A stretch of DNA of 64,000 bases, from contig CBFIIL010000001.1 in assembly GCA_965662485.1 (NCBI GenBank), positions 17,816 through 81,815 of the forward strand. Direction: 5' to 3'. The stretch is from UBA3537 sp965662485. Its GTDB lineage: Bacteria; Bacteroidota; Bacteroidia; Flavobacteriales; Flavobacteriaceae. This document shows positions 1 through 8,453 of this stretch, in pieces. Under the pieces are notes generated by a model. It made no database searches and was not told the origin of the DNA. It saw nothing but the letters and a program-made list of their open reading frames with translations. Numbering within the stretch: the first letter of the stretch is position 1; each line of letters begins with the position of its first letter. Position numbers and translations under genes: made by a program.

Positions 1-86
1 AAAGTATCAGTTTTTCGTATTTCAATATCTCGAAAAATGTCTTCTTTACTTTCGTGATCTAATATAGCTCTAAATCTGTATATCAT
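1..86 (-). CDS. pRiA4b ORF-3-like family protein, N-terminal fragment
   Basis: Only the first 28 codons lie in the window; the gene runs off the left edge. From the ATG at 86 the product begins MIYRFRAILDHESKEDIFRD, the kind of start seen in the plasmid pRiA4b ORF-3-like family (small proteins of unknown function common in Flavobacteria). It lies 12 bases downstream of the heme A synthase stop on the same strand and is probably the tail of that operon. The family assignment rests on a short N-terminal stretch and is tentative. Confidence 0.6.
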   Translation of the reverse strand, partial: MIYRFRAILDHESKEDIFRDIEIRKTDT

Positions 87-98
87 AATTATTTGTTT

Positions 99-1136
99 TT
101 AAGCAATGACTTGGTTAATGGTTCTTTTTTGGTGTAAAACTTCAAGCAAAATATACATTTGAATTCCAAACAAAATTGAGGCAATGACCAAATGAAGTGG
201 TTGACTCAAAAATGGAAAATCAAAGTAGTACATCATAATGCCAGTGAAAACTTCAAGTAGAATACAGCCTAATACAAGGTTTATTTTATGGTATACTAAA
301 TTTATTTTTCTATTGATAAACCACAAATACCCATTGATTATAAGCATCAAAATAGAGGTAGAGCGATGGATGTAAAAATCAAGTTTTGGTTGTGCAAGCC
401 AAAGTGATTTTTCATACCCCATCATTTTAGTTTGTTCATCTACAAACTGCCGTACTTGCGTTCCCAGAACAATTTGAATCAATGTTAAGACGATTCCTAT
501 GACAAGTAAAGTGTGAAAAAATGAGTGATACTTCTGAAGTTTAAAACTTGTTTTGGTGGCAAATATCAAATACAAAATAAATGCAACAATAAGTAACGCC
601 ATAACCATATGAACAGTAATTTTATATGGTGCTAAATTTGAGTCAACAACGGTTTTTCCCAACCATGCTTGAAAGCCCATGCCAAAAAGTGTTAGCAATG
701 CAATTATTGTAATCCATTTATTATTCTTGAAAAACCACACCGACCAGACACCTAAAATTAGAATTGGAAGCCCCGAAAATGCACCAATAAGTCTATTGAT
801 ATACTCTGTCCAAGTATGAACAGGATTATATAAGGTATAGTCGTGTGTGCTGTACAATTCCCAATTGTTGGCATCGTAGGTTATGGTAGTTGTAAAATCT
901 TTTTTGGCGACCATAAATTGTTCGCTATCCAAAAGAATCATCATACCTTTTTTGTAGCTATGATTGGGTTTAAAAAGCAATTCAGATCCATGTGTGGGAG
1001 GGATATAATACCCAAAACATTTTGGCCAGTCGGGGCATCCCATACCAGAGCCTGTCATTCTTACAACAGACCCAGCTATAATGACTAAATAGATGACAAC
1101 AAGTGCTATTTTTGATAAAGTTCTAAAATTTTTCAT
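99..1136 (-). CDS. ctaA: Heme A synthase, CtaA/COX15 family
   Basis: A 345-residue polytopic inner-membrane protein predicted to oxidise the C8 methyl group of heme O to make heme A for aa3-type cytochrome oxidases. The first helix is followed by the family motif GSGMGCPDWPKCFG (about residues 29-42), which carries a cysteine pair (C34, C40). Histidines in hydrophobic segments at about 107, 176, 257 and 315 fit the four heme ligands of the family. About eight membrane spans are visible, in the usual two four-helix halves. The ATG overlaps the stop of the upstream CCA-adding gene by four bases (ATGA), so the two are probably translationally coupled. Confidence 0.93.
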   Translation of the reverse strand: MKNFRTLSKIALVVIYLVIIAGSVVRMTGSGMGCPDWPKCFGYYIPPTHGSELLFKPNHSYKKGMMILLDSEQFMVAKKDFTTTITYDANNWELYSTHDYTLYNPVHTWTEYINRLIGAFSGLPILILGVWSVWFFKNNKWITIIALLTLFGMGFQAWLGKTVVDSNLAPYKITVHMVMALLIVAFILYLIFATKTSFKLQKYHSFFHTLLVIGIVLTLIQIVLGTQVRQFVDEQTKMMGYEKSLWLAQPKLDFYIHRSTSILMLIINGYLWFINRKINLVYHKINLVLGCILLEVFTGIMMYYFDFPFLSQPLHLVIASILFGIQMYILLEVLHQKRTINQVIA

Positions 1137-2551
1137 GAGGCAGTAGTTAATCCAAGTTGAATTCCTTTTTTAAGCATCAAATCATATGCAGCTTGATGTT
1201 CGTTGGGGATATGTCCCTCCAAAATGGCTTCTTTGATGTGTTCTTTTATGATTCCAATTTCGCGACAAGGTTTTAATTGAAAGGCATTCATAATTTCCTC
1301 ACCAGTTACAGGTGGTTGAAAGTCTCTTATGCGATCGCGTTGTTCAACTTCCACCATTTTTTCACGAACAATTTTAAAATTATTGTGGTATTTTTTAAAT
1401 TTCCGCTGGTTTTTTGTGGTGATATCGGCTTCGCAAAGTGTCATCAAATCATCAATATATTCCCCTGCATCAAATACCAATCTTCGTACTGCAGAATCTG
1501 TGATGTTCTCGCGGGCCAATGCAATTGGTCGAGAGCTCATAAACACTAATTTTTGAACATATTTCATTTTATCGTTTAGCGGCATTTTTAATCGCTTAAA
1601 TAAATGATAGACCATTTGAGAACCTTTTAGTTCGTGTCCATGGAAAGTCCAACCTACTTTTTTACTAAACTTTTTTGTTGGAGCTTTACCAATGTCATGC
1701 AATAGTGCGGTCCACCTTAGCCAAACATTATTGGTGTGGTTGGAGATGTTGTCTACAACTTCTAAGGTGTGATAAAAATTGTCTTTGTGGCGCTGTCCTT
1801 CAACTTCATCGATTCCTTTTAATGCTGTAACTTCAGGTAAAATAATTTTTAAAAGACCTGTTTTTTCAAGTAATAAAAATCCAATTGATGGTTTTGGACT
1901 TTCTAATATTTTGTGTAATTCTACAACAATACGTTCTTTGGTAATGATCTCAATTCTTTGAAAATTATCTCTAATAGCTTCTAAAGATTTTTGATCTATT
2001 TCAAATCCCAATTGTGTAGCAAATCGAATCGCACGAAGCATTCGCAATGGGTCATCACTAAATGTGATATTTGGATCTAATGGTGTAACAATACGTTTAT
2101 CATCTAAATCTTTTAGTCCGTCAAACGGGTCAAGCAGTGTACCAAAGTTTGAGGTATTCAGCCCGATAGCCAGTGCATTAATGGTAAAATCTCTACGCTT
2201 TTGATCATCTTCTAAAGTGCCATTTTCTACTTCAGGATTTCGACTGTTTTTGGTGTATGATTCTTTTCGAGCTCCAACAAATTCTAGTTCTATTTTTTCA
2301 TAACGAATCATGGCCGTGCCATAGGTTTTAAAAATACTGACTTTAGGTTGATTTGATAAGTGCTTTGCAACATGTTTTGCCAATTCAATACCACTGCCAA
2401 TAGCGACTATATCTATATCTTGACCAATGTTGCGCTCCAACAAAAAATCTCTAACAAATCCGCCAACTACATAGCATTCTATTCCAAGTTCGTCTGCAGA
2501 AGCTGAGATAATTTTGAAAACAGGATCTTTCAATGCGTGTTCAAGATTCAT
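1133..2551 (-). CDS. cca: CCA tRNA nucleotidyltransferase / poly(A) polymerase family protein with HD domain
   Basis: Class II tRNA nucleotidyltransferase that would add or repair the 3' CCA end of tRNAs. From the ATG at 2551 (472 aa) the head domain shows GG-x-VRD at 30-35, the catalytic DID at 45-47 and an RRDFT motif near 119-123. A C-terminal HD domain follows, with LLHDIGK around 283-289, as in the fused Bacteroidota form. An upstream TTG at 2572 would add seven residues; the ATG is preferred because homologues begin near that point. It lies between the threonylcarbamoyl-AMP synthase and ctaA in a tight minus-strand operon. Confidence 0.92.
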   Translation of the reverse strand: MNLEHALKDPVFKIISASADELGIECYVVGGFVRDFLLERNIGQDIDIVAIGSGIELAKHVAKHLSNQPKVSIFKTYGTAMIRYEKIELEFVGARKESYTKNSRNPEVENGTLEDDQKRRDFTINALAIGLNTSNFGTLLDPFDGLKDLDDKRIVTPLDPNITFSDDPLRMLRAIRFATQLGFEIDQKSLEAIRDNFQRIEIITKERIVVELHKILESPKPSIGFLLLEKTGLLKIILPEVTALKGIDEVEGQRHKDNFYHTLEVVDNISNHTNNVWLRWTALLHDIGKAPTKKFSKKVGWTFHGHELKGSQMVYHLFKRLKMPLNDKMKYVQKLVFMSSRPIALARENITDSAVRRLVFDAGEYIDDLMTLCEADITTKNQRKFKKYHNNFKIVREKMVEVEQRDRIRDFQPPVTGEEIMNAFQLKPCREIGIIKEHIKEAILEGHIPNEHQAAYDLMLKKGIQLGLTTAS

Positions 2552-2577
2552 AGACCTTTTGTATAATTGCAATTTTT

Positions 2578-3138
2578 TTAACGAATAACCTTCACTTCTC
2601 CATTTGAACTCAATTTGATAATTGAAGATGGATTTGATGGTTTTTTTTTGCGCTCCAAAGTTACAACATAGTCTACACCTTTTAAAATCTCATTTTCAAT
2701 TTCTTTAAACACTTTTGGTGTAGGATTTCCAGATAAATTAGCGGAAGTTGAAACAATTGGCTTTTTGAAGCGTTTGATCAATTCAGCACAAAACCCTGTT
2801 TGTACCAGTCTAATGGCTAAAGTGTTGTCTTGAGCAATTAAGTTTTCTGCTACACGAAGTGGACGGTCATATATAATGGTGGTGGGGGTGTTAGCGTATT
2901 TGAGAATGGGATAGGCAGACTCTGGTACTTCCTCAATATATTGATTGAGCATTTGAACAGAATTTACCAAACAGATCATTGTTTTTGAATCTTCTCTTTT
3001 TTTTAATTCGAAAATTTTTTGAACCGCTTCATAATTAGTTGCATCACATCCTACACCCCAAACAGTATCCGTAGGGTATAGTAGAAGCCCCCCTTTTTTT
3101 AATACCTTAAGGGAATGTAAAATATCGTTGTTTTGCAT
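2578..3138 (-). CDS. L-threonylcarbamoyladenylate synthase (Sua5/YciO/YrdC family)
   Basis: A 186-residue single-domain YrdC protein predicted to make threonylcarbamoyl-AMP from threonine, bicarbonate and ATP, the first step of tRNA t6A37 synthesis. Family landmarks are PTDTVWGVGCDA near the N-terminus and STSANLSGNPTP near residue 135. There is no C-terminal Sua5 domain, so it is the short TsaC-like form. The gene sits 26 bases upstream of the CCA-adding enzyme, a sensible tRNA-maturation pairing. Its ATG overlaps by one base the stop of the AT-rich glycosyltransferase upstream. Confidence 0.93.
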   Translation of the reverse strand: MQNNDILHSLKVLKKGGLLLYPTDTVWGVGCDATNYEAVQKIFELKKREDSKTMICLVNSVQMLNQYIEEVPESAYPILKYANTPTTIIYDRPLRVAENLIAQDNTLAIRLVQTGFCAELIKRFKKPIVSTSANLSGNPTPKVFKEIENEILKGVDYVVTLERKKKPSNPSSIIKLSSNGEVKVIR

Positions 3139-4049
3139 TAATTTAATTCCTGAAATTTAGCAATCTGTTCTTGTTTAAGTGACGATCCTAAATTACCGCC
3201 TATTATTACTATTGGTAATAAGTTCCATTTTTTTGGTTTTACAAGAAAGGTAATTACTAAGTATAATTGTATAATTTTAAATTTTAAATAACTATAATTT
3301 TTTTTCAAAACATAAAGAAATGATATAAAACCCTCCTTTTTTTGTGCTTTTGATATTTTTGTGCTTGCACCTTGGAAATGAGTTATTTTTCCATTTGGTA
3401 ATAATACACACTTGTAATCTCTTTTTCTTAATCTGTAACAAATATCCATTTCTTCATAGTATAGAAAAATATTCGTATCAAATCCTCCAACTTCTTCAAA
3501 TTGTTTTTTTCTGAAAAACATAAAAGCACCGTTTGCAAAATTAACCTCTATTGGATTATTATGTTCTATTTTTCGTTTAGGATATTTAGTAGAATTGATT
3601 GCTTCTAAAAAACCTCTACCAAAAATTAATTTCAGTAAACCTTTGTCGTGGTCAAAAGAAGGTATCAAGTTGTTTTGTTCATCAAAATTTTGTACTGTAC
3701 ATATTCCTACATCAGGATGTTTCTCCATAAAATTTAAAGCAATTGAAATTGCATTATTTCTGAAAACTACGTCGTTATTAAGGAAAAGCAAATAATCACC
3801 ACTAGCAAATTGAGATCCAAACATATTTCCTCCTCCAAAACCGGTATTGACAATGCTTCTTTTTATGATTAAGTTTGGGTATTTTTTTAATCCATAAATT
3901 AGAGAATTGTAATCATTGTGATTTGAATTGTTATCGATGACGATTATTTCATTTGGAAAGTCAATTCCTAAACTTGTCAATGATTCAACACAATTTATTG
4001 TATATTTTGATGAATTGAAATTTATTATGAGGATTGATAATTTTTTCAA
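3138..4049 (-). CDS. Glycosyltransferase family 2, rhamnosyltransferase-like
   Basis: A 303-residue GT-A fold inverting glycosyltransferase. The N-terminal SILIINFN strand, the nucleotide-binding VIDNNS (37-42) and an LNND motif (90-93) in place of the usual DxD are visible. A later GGFD followed by FLYYEEMDICYRLR is typical of rhamnosyltransferase-like members. Substrate cannot be read from sequence. The only suitable start is a TTG at 4047-4049, giving MKKLSILI. It is very AT-rich and sits 11 bases after the FkbM methyltransferase; its stop overlaps the first base of the YrdC gene, so it reads into a housekeeping operon. Confidence 0.88.
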   Translation of the reverse strand: MKKLSILIINFNSSKYTINCVESLTSLGIDFPNEIIVIDNNSNHNDYNSLIYGLKKYPNLIIKRSIVNTGFGGGNMFGSQFASGDYLLFLNNDVVFRNNAISIALNFMEKHPDVGICTVQNFDEQNNLIPSFDHDKGLLKLIFGRGFLEAINSTKYPKRKIEHNNPIEVNFANGAFMFFRKKQFEEVGGFDTNIFLYYEEMDICYRLRKRDYKCVLLPNGKITHFQGASTKISKAQKKEGFISFLYVLKKNYSYLKFKIIQLYLVITFLVKPKKWNLLPIVIIGGNLGSSLKQEQIAKFQELN

Positions 4050-4060
4050 AATAATTTTAA

Positions 4061-4849
4061 TTATGGAATTTTAATTAAATCTGAATTATAATAAACAAGA
4101 GTTCCGATTGTGGTTGTGTACAAAACAAATTGATCAAACTCATTTAATGCACTTGTTACACTTTTTGAACATCCTTTTATCATGCGGTCATGCGTTTCAA
4201 TAAATAAAATCTTAACTTTTGGTAACCATTTTTCATAATTACTTGAAAACAAGTTTAATTCAGCACCTTCAATATCAATTTTTAGAATATCAATGTAGTC
4301 CCATTTTTTTTCTGCTATTATTTCATCGATTGTAATTGACTCAATTGAATTTTTTTCTCTTGATATTAATTCTCTGACTTGATAACTATTTGTTGCGTTA
4401 TAAGGATCTTCAACTTTCAGAGTTGTTTTCTTATTGTATAACCCTTTTTTTAATATTTCCACATCTGAAAAACTAGAAGTATTTTTTTTTGCATAATTTA
4501 TATTTTCGTCATCAATTTCAATTGCTACAATTGATGCTTTTGGATAACGTATTTTAAATAATAGTGAAAAATAACCGACATTAGCACCAGCATCTATTAT
4601 GTTTTTTGGCTCAAAAAAATATGGTGTATTATAAATTTCATCTTTAAAAATTTCTAAAAATGTTTCTTTATCTTTTGTATTATTTCGAAAATAGATTTTA
4701 ATTTTTTTTGATTTAACACTAATTGTATTTTTATTAAATCTAAGGCCAATAAAAAGTCTTAAAGAATCAAAAAAATTAAAATTTTTGTTTAAACCATTAA
4801 TCAAATTTAAGTAACCGGTTAATTTTTTAATATTTCTCCTAATACCCAT
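4061..4849 (-). CDS. FkbM family SAM-dependent methyltransferase
   Basis: A Rossmann-fold methyltransferase of the FkbM type, usually acting on sugar or polyketide hydroxyls and often found in surface-polysaccharide loci. The SAM-binding motif NIIDAGANVGYFSLLF is followed by an acidic strand end (VAIEID) and the late motif ILKIDIEGAELNLF. The open frame extends to 4945, but the ATG at 4847-4849 (262 aa, MGIRRNIKKL) is chosen because the extension would overlap the divergent gene starting at 4889. Base composition is extreme: 19 G or C among the 120 bases 4681-4800. It probably forms a transcription unit with the GT2 gene downstream. Confidence 0.86.
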   Translation of the reverse strand: MGIRRNIKKLTGYLNLINGLNKNFNFFDSLRLFIGLRFNKNTISVKSKKIKIYFRNNTKDKETFLEIFKDEIYNTPYFFEPKNIIDAGANVGYFSLLFKIRYPKASIVAIEIDDENINYAKKNTSSFSDVEILKKGLYNKKTTLKVEDPYNATNSYQVRELISREKNSIESITIDEIIAEKKWDYIDILKIDIEGAELNLFSSNYEKWLPKVKILFIETHDRMIKGCSKSVTSALNEFDQFVLYTTTIGTLVYYNSDLIKIP

Positions 4850-4888
4850 TTCACATATTTTTTGTAAATTTAAACTAAATTTATAACA

Positions 4889-5845
4889 ATGCCCAATCGA
4901 AAAATAATGATTATTGTTCCAATTGCATTTGGTTACACACAACATATTTATGATTCACTTTTAAAGTGTAGTAATGTCGAGCCATCACTGGTATTTATAG
5001 AAAATAAAAACTTTAAATATCGAAACTTCAATCACAGAGTTTTGAATTTTTTTTCTAAAACTTTTCTAAACGTAAATCTTAAAAAAAGACATATATTAAC
5101 AAGATTAAAGCCTTATCCAAAACAAGATCACATTTTTATTATTCGACCAGATTTTCTAGACAACTATGTGCTAAGTAAAATCAAAAAAAAGTGCTCGAAA
5201 TTTACAGCTTTTTATTTTGACAGTATAGGACATGTTCCAAGGAAAAAAGAAATCATACATTTTTTTGATCGTATTTTAAGCTTTGACAAAGAAGATATAA
5301 AAAAACATGGATTTGAATTTTGTACAAACTATATTTTCGATGAATCTAAAGCATTAAAAAATCATCATTATTTATTTTTTAATATTTCCAGCCATGATGA
5401 TAATTACAGATTTGGTAAATTAGTTCAAATGGCAAAATATATTAAATCGCATAATTGGTCTTACAATTTTATATCTGTTGATATAAAAAATAAAAATATC
5501 AAAAATGATCTTTTAACAATACGAAAAGACATAATCCCTGTACATTTGGTTAAAGAACAACTTCTTAAATCAAAAATATTAGTAGAATTTCAAAGAGAAA
5601 ATCAAATTGGACTTTCCTTCCGTGTTTTTGAAGCATTGGGGTATAGAAAAAAACTTATAACCACTAATACAGATGTTGTTAATTATGATTTTTATAATCC
5701 TCAAAATATACTAGTTTTGGATCCCAACAATTTACATATTCCAAAATATTTTGTGGAATCTCCTTATGTAGATGTTCCAGATCACATCTTAGATCCCTAT
5801 CGCATAGACAATTGGGTAAAAAAAGTTTTTTCGCTAGAGGATTGA
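4889..5845 (+). CDS. Uncharacterised surface-glycan biosynthesis protein, CgeB/GT-B-like
   Basis: A 318-residue soluble protein that I cannot place firmly. It starts with a hydrophobic strand (IMIIVPIAFGY). The C-terminal half has ILVEFQRENQIGLSFRVFEAL followed by KKLITTN, resembling the donor-binding region of GT-B capsule or lipopolysaccharide proteins, where a glutamate and the FEAL helix contact the nucleotide sugar. No EX7E or GT9 signature is obvious. It is flanked by methyltransferase and glycosyltransferase genes and is AT-rich like its left neighbours. It is divergent from the FkbM gene, and its last 12 bases overlap the 3' end of the convergent GT4 gene. A role in glycan assembly is inferred from context. 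Confidence 0.7.
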   Translation: MPNRKIMIIVPIAFGYTQHIYDSLLKCSNVEPSLVFIENKNFKYRNFNHRVLNFFSKTFLNVNLKKRHILTRLKPYPKQDHIFIIRPDFLDNYVLSKIKKKCSKFTAFYFDSIGHVPRKKEIIHFFDRILSFDKEDIKKHGFEFCTNYIFDESKALKNHHYLFFNISSHDDNYRFGKLVQMAKYIKSHNWSYNFISVDIKNKNIKNDLLTIRKDIIPVHLVKEQLLKSKILVEFQRENQIGLSFRVFEALGYRKKLITTNTDVVNYDFYNPQNILVLDPNNLHIPKYFVESPYVDVPDHILDPYRIDNWVKKVFSLED

Positions 5846-6904
5846 GCGGTACACTTCAATGTAATGTTTTGCAGCTTTGTTCCAATCAAAACTTTTAGCG
5901 CGTTCAATATATTGCTCAGAATACCAGTCTTTTTTGGCATTATATGTTATCATTCCTTTTATAAAAATTTCTGCCATATATTTTGGCTCAAAATGATCCC
6001 AATAAAAAGCATGTTTTCCTCCAATTTCTGGAAGTGAAGTACTATTGGATAAAAATACAGGTTTACCAAAGCGCATGGCCTCTATAGGCGGAATTCCAAA
6101 ACCTTCTCTCAAACTAGGAAATACAAATGCAGAACAATTTTTTAAATAATATTGCTTTTCAATATCACTAATTTTACCCGTTAAAATCACTTGTTTTTCC
6201 AAGTTTTCGGATTTTATACATGCTGCTAATTTTTCCTTTGCATATTCTGTGTTTTGATTTCCAGAAATTATAAGGTCATACTCTGGAAGCTCTTTAAGCA
6301 TATGTACAAGTGTATGAAAATTTTTTCGAGGCGTGCACTCACCAATCGTAAATAAAAATGGACGTTTTGTAGTATATTTTGGTACATAATCCCCCTCTAT
6401 TTTAGTAGATTGAATTGGGTTACCATTATAAATTACAAATTCTGGTACTTTCGGAACTTTAAAATATTGATGTGTTGATTGCTTTGCATATTCTGAAATA
6501 TAGGTAATAGCATTGCTTCGATTTAATTTTTTTTGAAATCTAAGGTTCCTGGGATGTCTAGCATCACCTGAAACTTCTTCTATAAAATTAATATCATGAA
6601 CGGTGAGCAAATATGGACTCACAGATTGCGGCTCTATCTTTATATTTTGATTTAAAGAATGCCAAATATCATATTTTTTTCTGATACCAAAAAGGGGATA
6701 TCTTCTATGACTATAGTATTTTTTGTACTCAAAATAATCGCCAAATTCTTCTTTTAATTTAGTAATATCTTTTGCATGAATTACCATTTTAAAGTCATCA
6801 ATATTGGCATTGTAAAGTCCCTTTAAAAGATGATAATTAAACTGCCCAAATCCAAAATAAGGGTTTTTTATATTGTGCGCTTCAAGGAATACTCTTTTTG
6901 TCAT
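5834..6904 (-). CDS. Glycosyltransferase family 4 (GT-B, glycosyl_transf_1)
   Basis: A 356-residue retaining glycosyltransferase. The donor-binding half shows TIGECTPRKNFHTL (about 187-200), containing the R/K pair that contacts phosphate, and the EX7E-type segment EGFGIPPIEAM (267-277). It probably transfers a sugar from a nucleotide-sugar donor to a surface glycan on the cytoplasmic face of the membrane. The start at 6904 (MTKRVFLEAHN) is chosen over an ATG 24 bases upstream because it overlaps the stop of the upstream GT2 by exactly four bases (ATGA), a pattern repeated through this window. Confidence 0.9.
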   Translation of the reverse strand: MTKRVFLEAHNIKNPYFGFGQFNYHLLKGLYNANIDDFKMVIHAKDITKLKEEFGDYFEYKKYYSHRRYPLFGIRKKYDIWHSLNQNIKIEPQSVSPYLLTVHDINFIEEVSGDARHPRNLRFQKKLNRSNAITYISEYAKQSTHQYFKVPKVPEFVIYNGNPIQSTKIEGDYVPKYTTKRPFLFTIGECTPRKNFHTLVHMLKELPEYDLIISGNQNTEYAKEKLAACIKSENLEKQVILTGKISDIEKQYYLKNCSAFVFPSLREGFGIPPIEAMRFGKPVFLSNSTSLPEIGGKHAFYWDHFEPKYMAEIFIKGMITYNAKKDWYSEQYIERAKSFDWNKAAKHYIEVYRSIL

Positions 6905-7668
6905 CTTTTCATGTTGTTTTGTCGCCACAACTCCCGAAGTTTAATGTATTTTAAAAATGTGACATTGTACGTTTGAATACAAATTACCCAACCATTGAAT
7001 CCGTCCAAAAATCCTCGTCTGAGAAAATAGGCTTTAAAAAAAGCCCAGCTTGGTCGCCAGAGAATTTTAAAAAATGATGCTTTAATACCTAAATCAAAAT
7101 AGGCTTGTGCGGCAATACTCGAAAAACGTTCAATTTTTTGGTTGTGTTCTTCATAATCTCTATAAATCCAATGTAACAAATTGCCTTTGAGTTGACCACT
7201 TTTTTTACCTGAAATTAGTGTAAAACAATCATGAGGATTAATACCTTTCCAAGTGCCACTCTCTTTTTTGAAAAGCCTCAATTTTCGGTCTGGATACCAG
7301 TCCGAATGTCGTATCCATTGCCCACAATAATTGTTTAGACGGTTACAATAATACCCATCTTTATTCCAATTATTTTTGACTTCGATTATCGATTTTTTAA
7401 GAGTGTCAGAAAGAGCTTCATCGCCATCCAAAGACAGAATATAATCGTATTTTGCTTGAGTCAAAGCAAAGTTCTTTTGTTCTTTGTAGCCTAAGAATTT
7501 TTGCTCAATAAAACGTACACCAAAATCCTTGCATATTTTTTTAGTACCGTCTGTAGAGTAGGAGTCTACCACAACAATTTCATCGGCAATATTTTGTAAG
7601 GAAGAAAGACATTTTTCCAAATGTTCCTCTTCGTTAAAAGTGATGATAACCGCCGATAATTTAATCAT
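6901..7668 (-). CDS. Glycosyltransferase family 2, WaaE/KdtX-like
   Basis: A 255-residue GT2 enzyme of the short lipopolysaccharide-core type (WaaE/KdtX group). Landmarks are LSAVIITFNEE at the N-terminus, the nucleotide-binding VVVDSYSTDGT (D35), the catalytic LSLDGDE (DGD at 81-83), and the C-terminal RRGFLDGFNGW segment characteristic of this group. Addition of a hexose to an inner-core heptose is a known role of relatives, but the acceptor here is unknown. It is the intact counterpart of the degenerate paralogue immediately upstream (7672-8376), three bases away, and is coupled by ATGA overlap to the GT4 gene downstream. Confidence 0.9.
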   Translation of the reverse strand: MIKLSAVIITFNEEEHLEKCLSSLQNIADEIVVVDSYSTDGTKKICKDFGVRFIEQKFLGYKEQKNFALTQAKYDYILSLDGDEALSDTLKKSIIEVKNNWNKDGYYCNRLNNYCGQWIRHSDWYPDRKLRLFKKESGTWKGINPHDCFTLISGKKSGQLKGNLLHWIYRDYEEHNQKIERFSSIAAQAYFDLGIKASFFKILWRPSWAFFKAYFLRRGFLDGFNGWVICIQTYNVTFLKYIKLRELWRQNNMKR

Positions 7669-7671
7669 ATT

Positions 7672-8376
7672 TTATTCTAGATTTCGGTAATTTAACCAAA
7701 GAAAAAGATAAGTTTTTAGCTGCATAAATGCTCTTAGATAAGCCAAAATAAAACCTTGTTTCCCATCCAATATACAAAGATTAAAAACACATTCTTTTTT
7801 CAATGTCCAAAAAGGTTTCCAAATAAAGTCAATCATATTTGGTTTTACTTTTTTTGAGTATAATTTAAAAGCTTTTCTTTTTGCAATTTGTGTGGTTCGT
7901 TGCGAAAATGAATCAAAATCCAAGTACAATGTTGTAAACTTTGAGTTTAGTTGTGATGTACCAATATTCTTTGATTTTTTCGACCACAAAATTGGTTTCC
8001 ATTTTGTTCGAAACCCAGAAAATTTCATGGATTTTCCCATAAAGTCAAATTGAGTTTTAGCTTTGAAAATCTTGGGTGTTTTTTGGGTTTCAACTATGGA
8101 TTGAATTTCACTTTTTAGTTTTGTTGGAACAATCATATTGGCTTCTAACCCTAAAATCCAATCATGCTTGCAATCTCGTCTTGCAATTTCAAAAAGTGTT
8201 GAAATTTCATCATTTTTATTTTCTATATAATCAATGTCTAATTCTTTTTTTAACCTCCCATGAACTTTTGAATCTAAAGTTCCAATTACAATAATTTGGC
8301 TTGCAAAAGATAAGTGTTTCAAACACATTTCTAAATACGCATTATCATCAAAAGAAATTACAACAGCACTGACCAT
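7672..8376 (-). CDS. GT2 paralogue lacking the nucleotide-binding aspartates
   Basis: A 234-residue protein that aligns by eye along its length with the WaaE-like GT2 downstream, but has lost the catalytic signature. The first conserved Asp position reads VIGTLDS (G32) instead of VVDSYS, and the DxD site reads LGLEAN (78-80) instead of LSLDGD. The C-terminal DGKQGFILAYLRAFMQLKTY segment of the family is kept. The frame is intact with no internal stop, so it does not look like a decaying pseudogene. It may be a non-catalytic partner, or use another acidic residue. It is the first gene of a minus-strand unit with the next two transferases. Confidence 0.75.
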   Translation of the reverse strand: MVSAVVISFDDNAYLEMCLKHLSFASQIIVIGTLDSKVHGRLKKELDIDYIENKNDEISTLFEIARRDCKHDWILGLEANMIVPTKLKSEIQSIVETQKTPKIFKAKTQFDFMGKSMKFSGFRTKWKPILWSKKSKNIGTSQLNSKFTTLYLDFDSFSQRTTQIAKRKAFKLYSKKVKPNMIDFIWKPFWTLKKECVFNLCILDGKQGFILAYLRAFMQLKTYLFLWLNYRNLE

Positions 8377-8414
8377 AAATTTAAAAACTGTACGATTAAT
8401 TGTGTAGTACTGAA

Positions 8415-8422
8415 CAAAAGTA
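8415..8422 (-). promoter_or_regulatory. Candidate Bacteroidota -7 element upstream of the GT2/GT2/GT4 unit
   Basis: On the minus strand these bases read TACTTTTG, matching TAnnTTTG, 38 bases before the ATG at 8376. I see no convincing TTG at the right distance upstream, so the call rests on one element in the divergent gap between the GT2 and deacetylase genes. Confidence 0.35.
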
Positions 8423-8453
8423 ATAATTTTACAACGATAAAAGGTTTTAATTT

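Noticed and set aside
4850..4945. N-terminal extension of the FkbM gene
   Set aside because: It overlaps the 5' end of the divergent gene at 4889 and has no family similarity.
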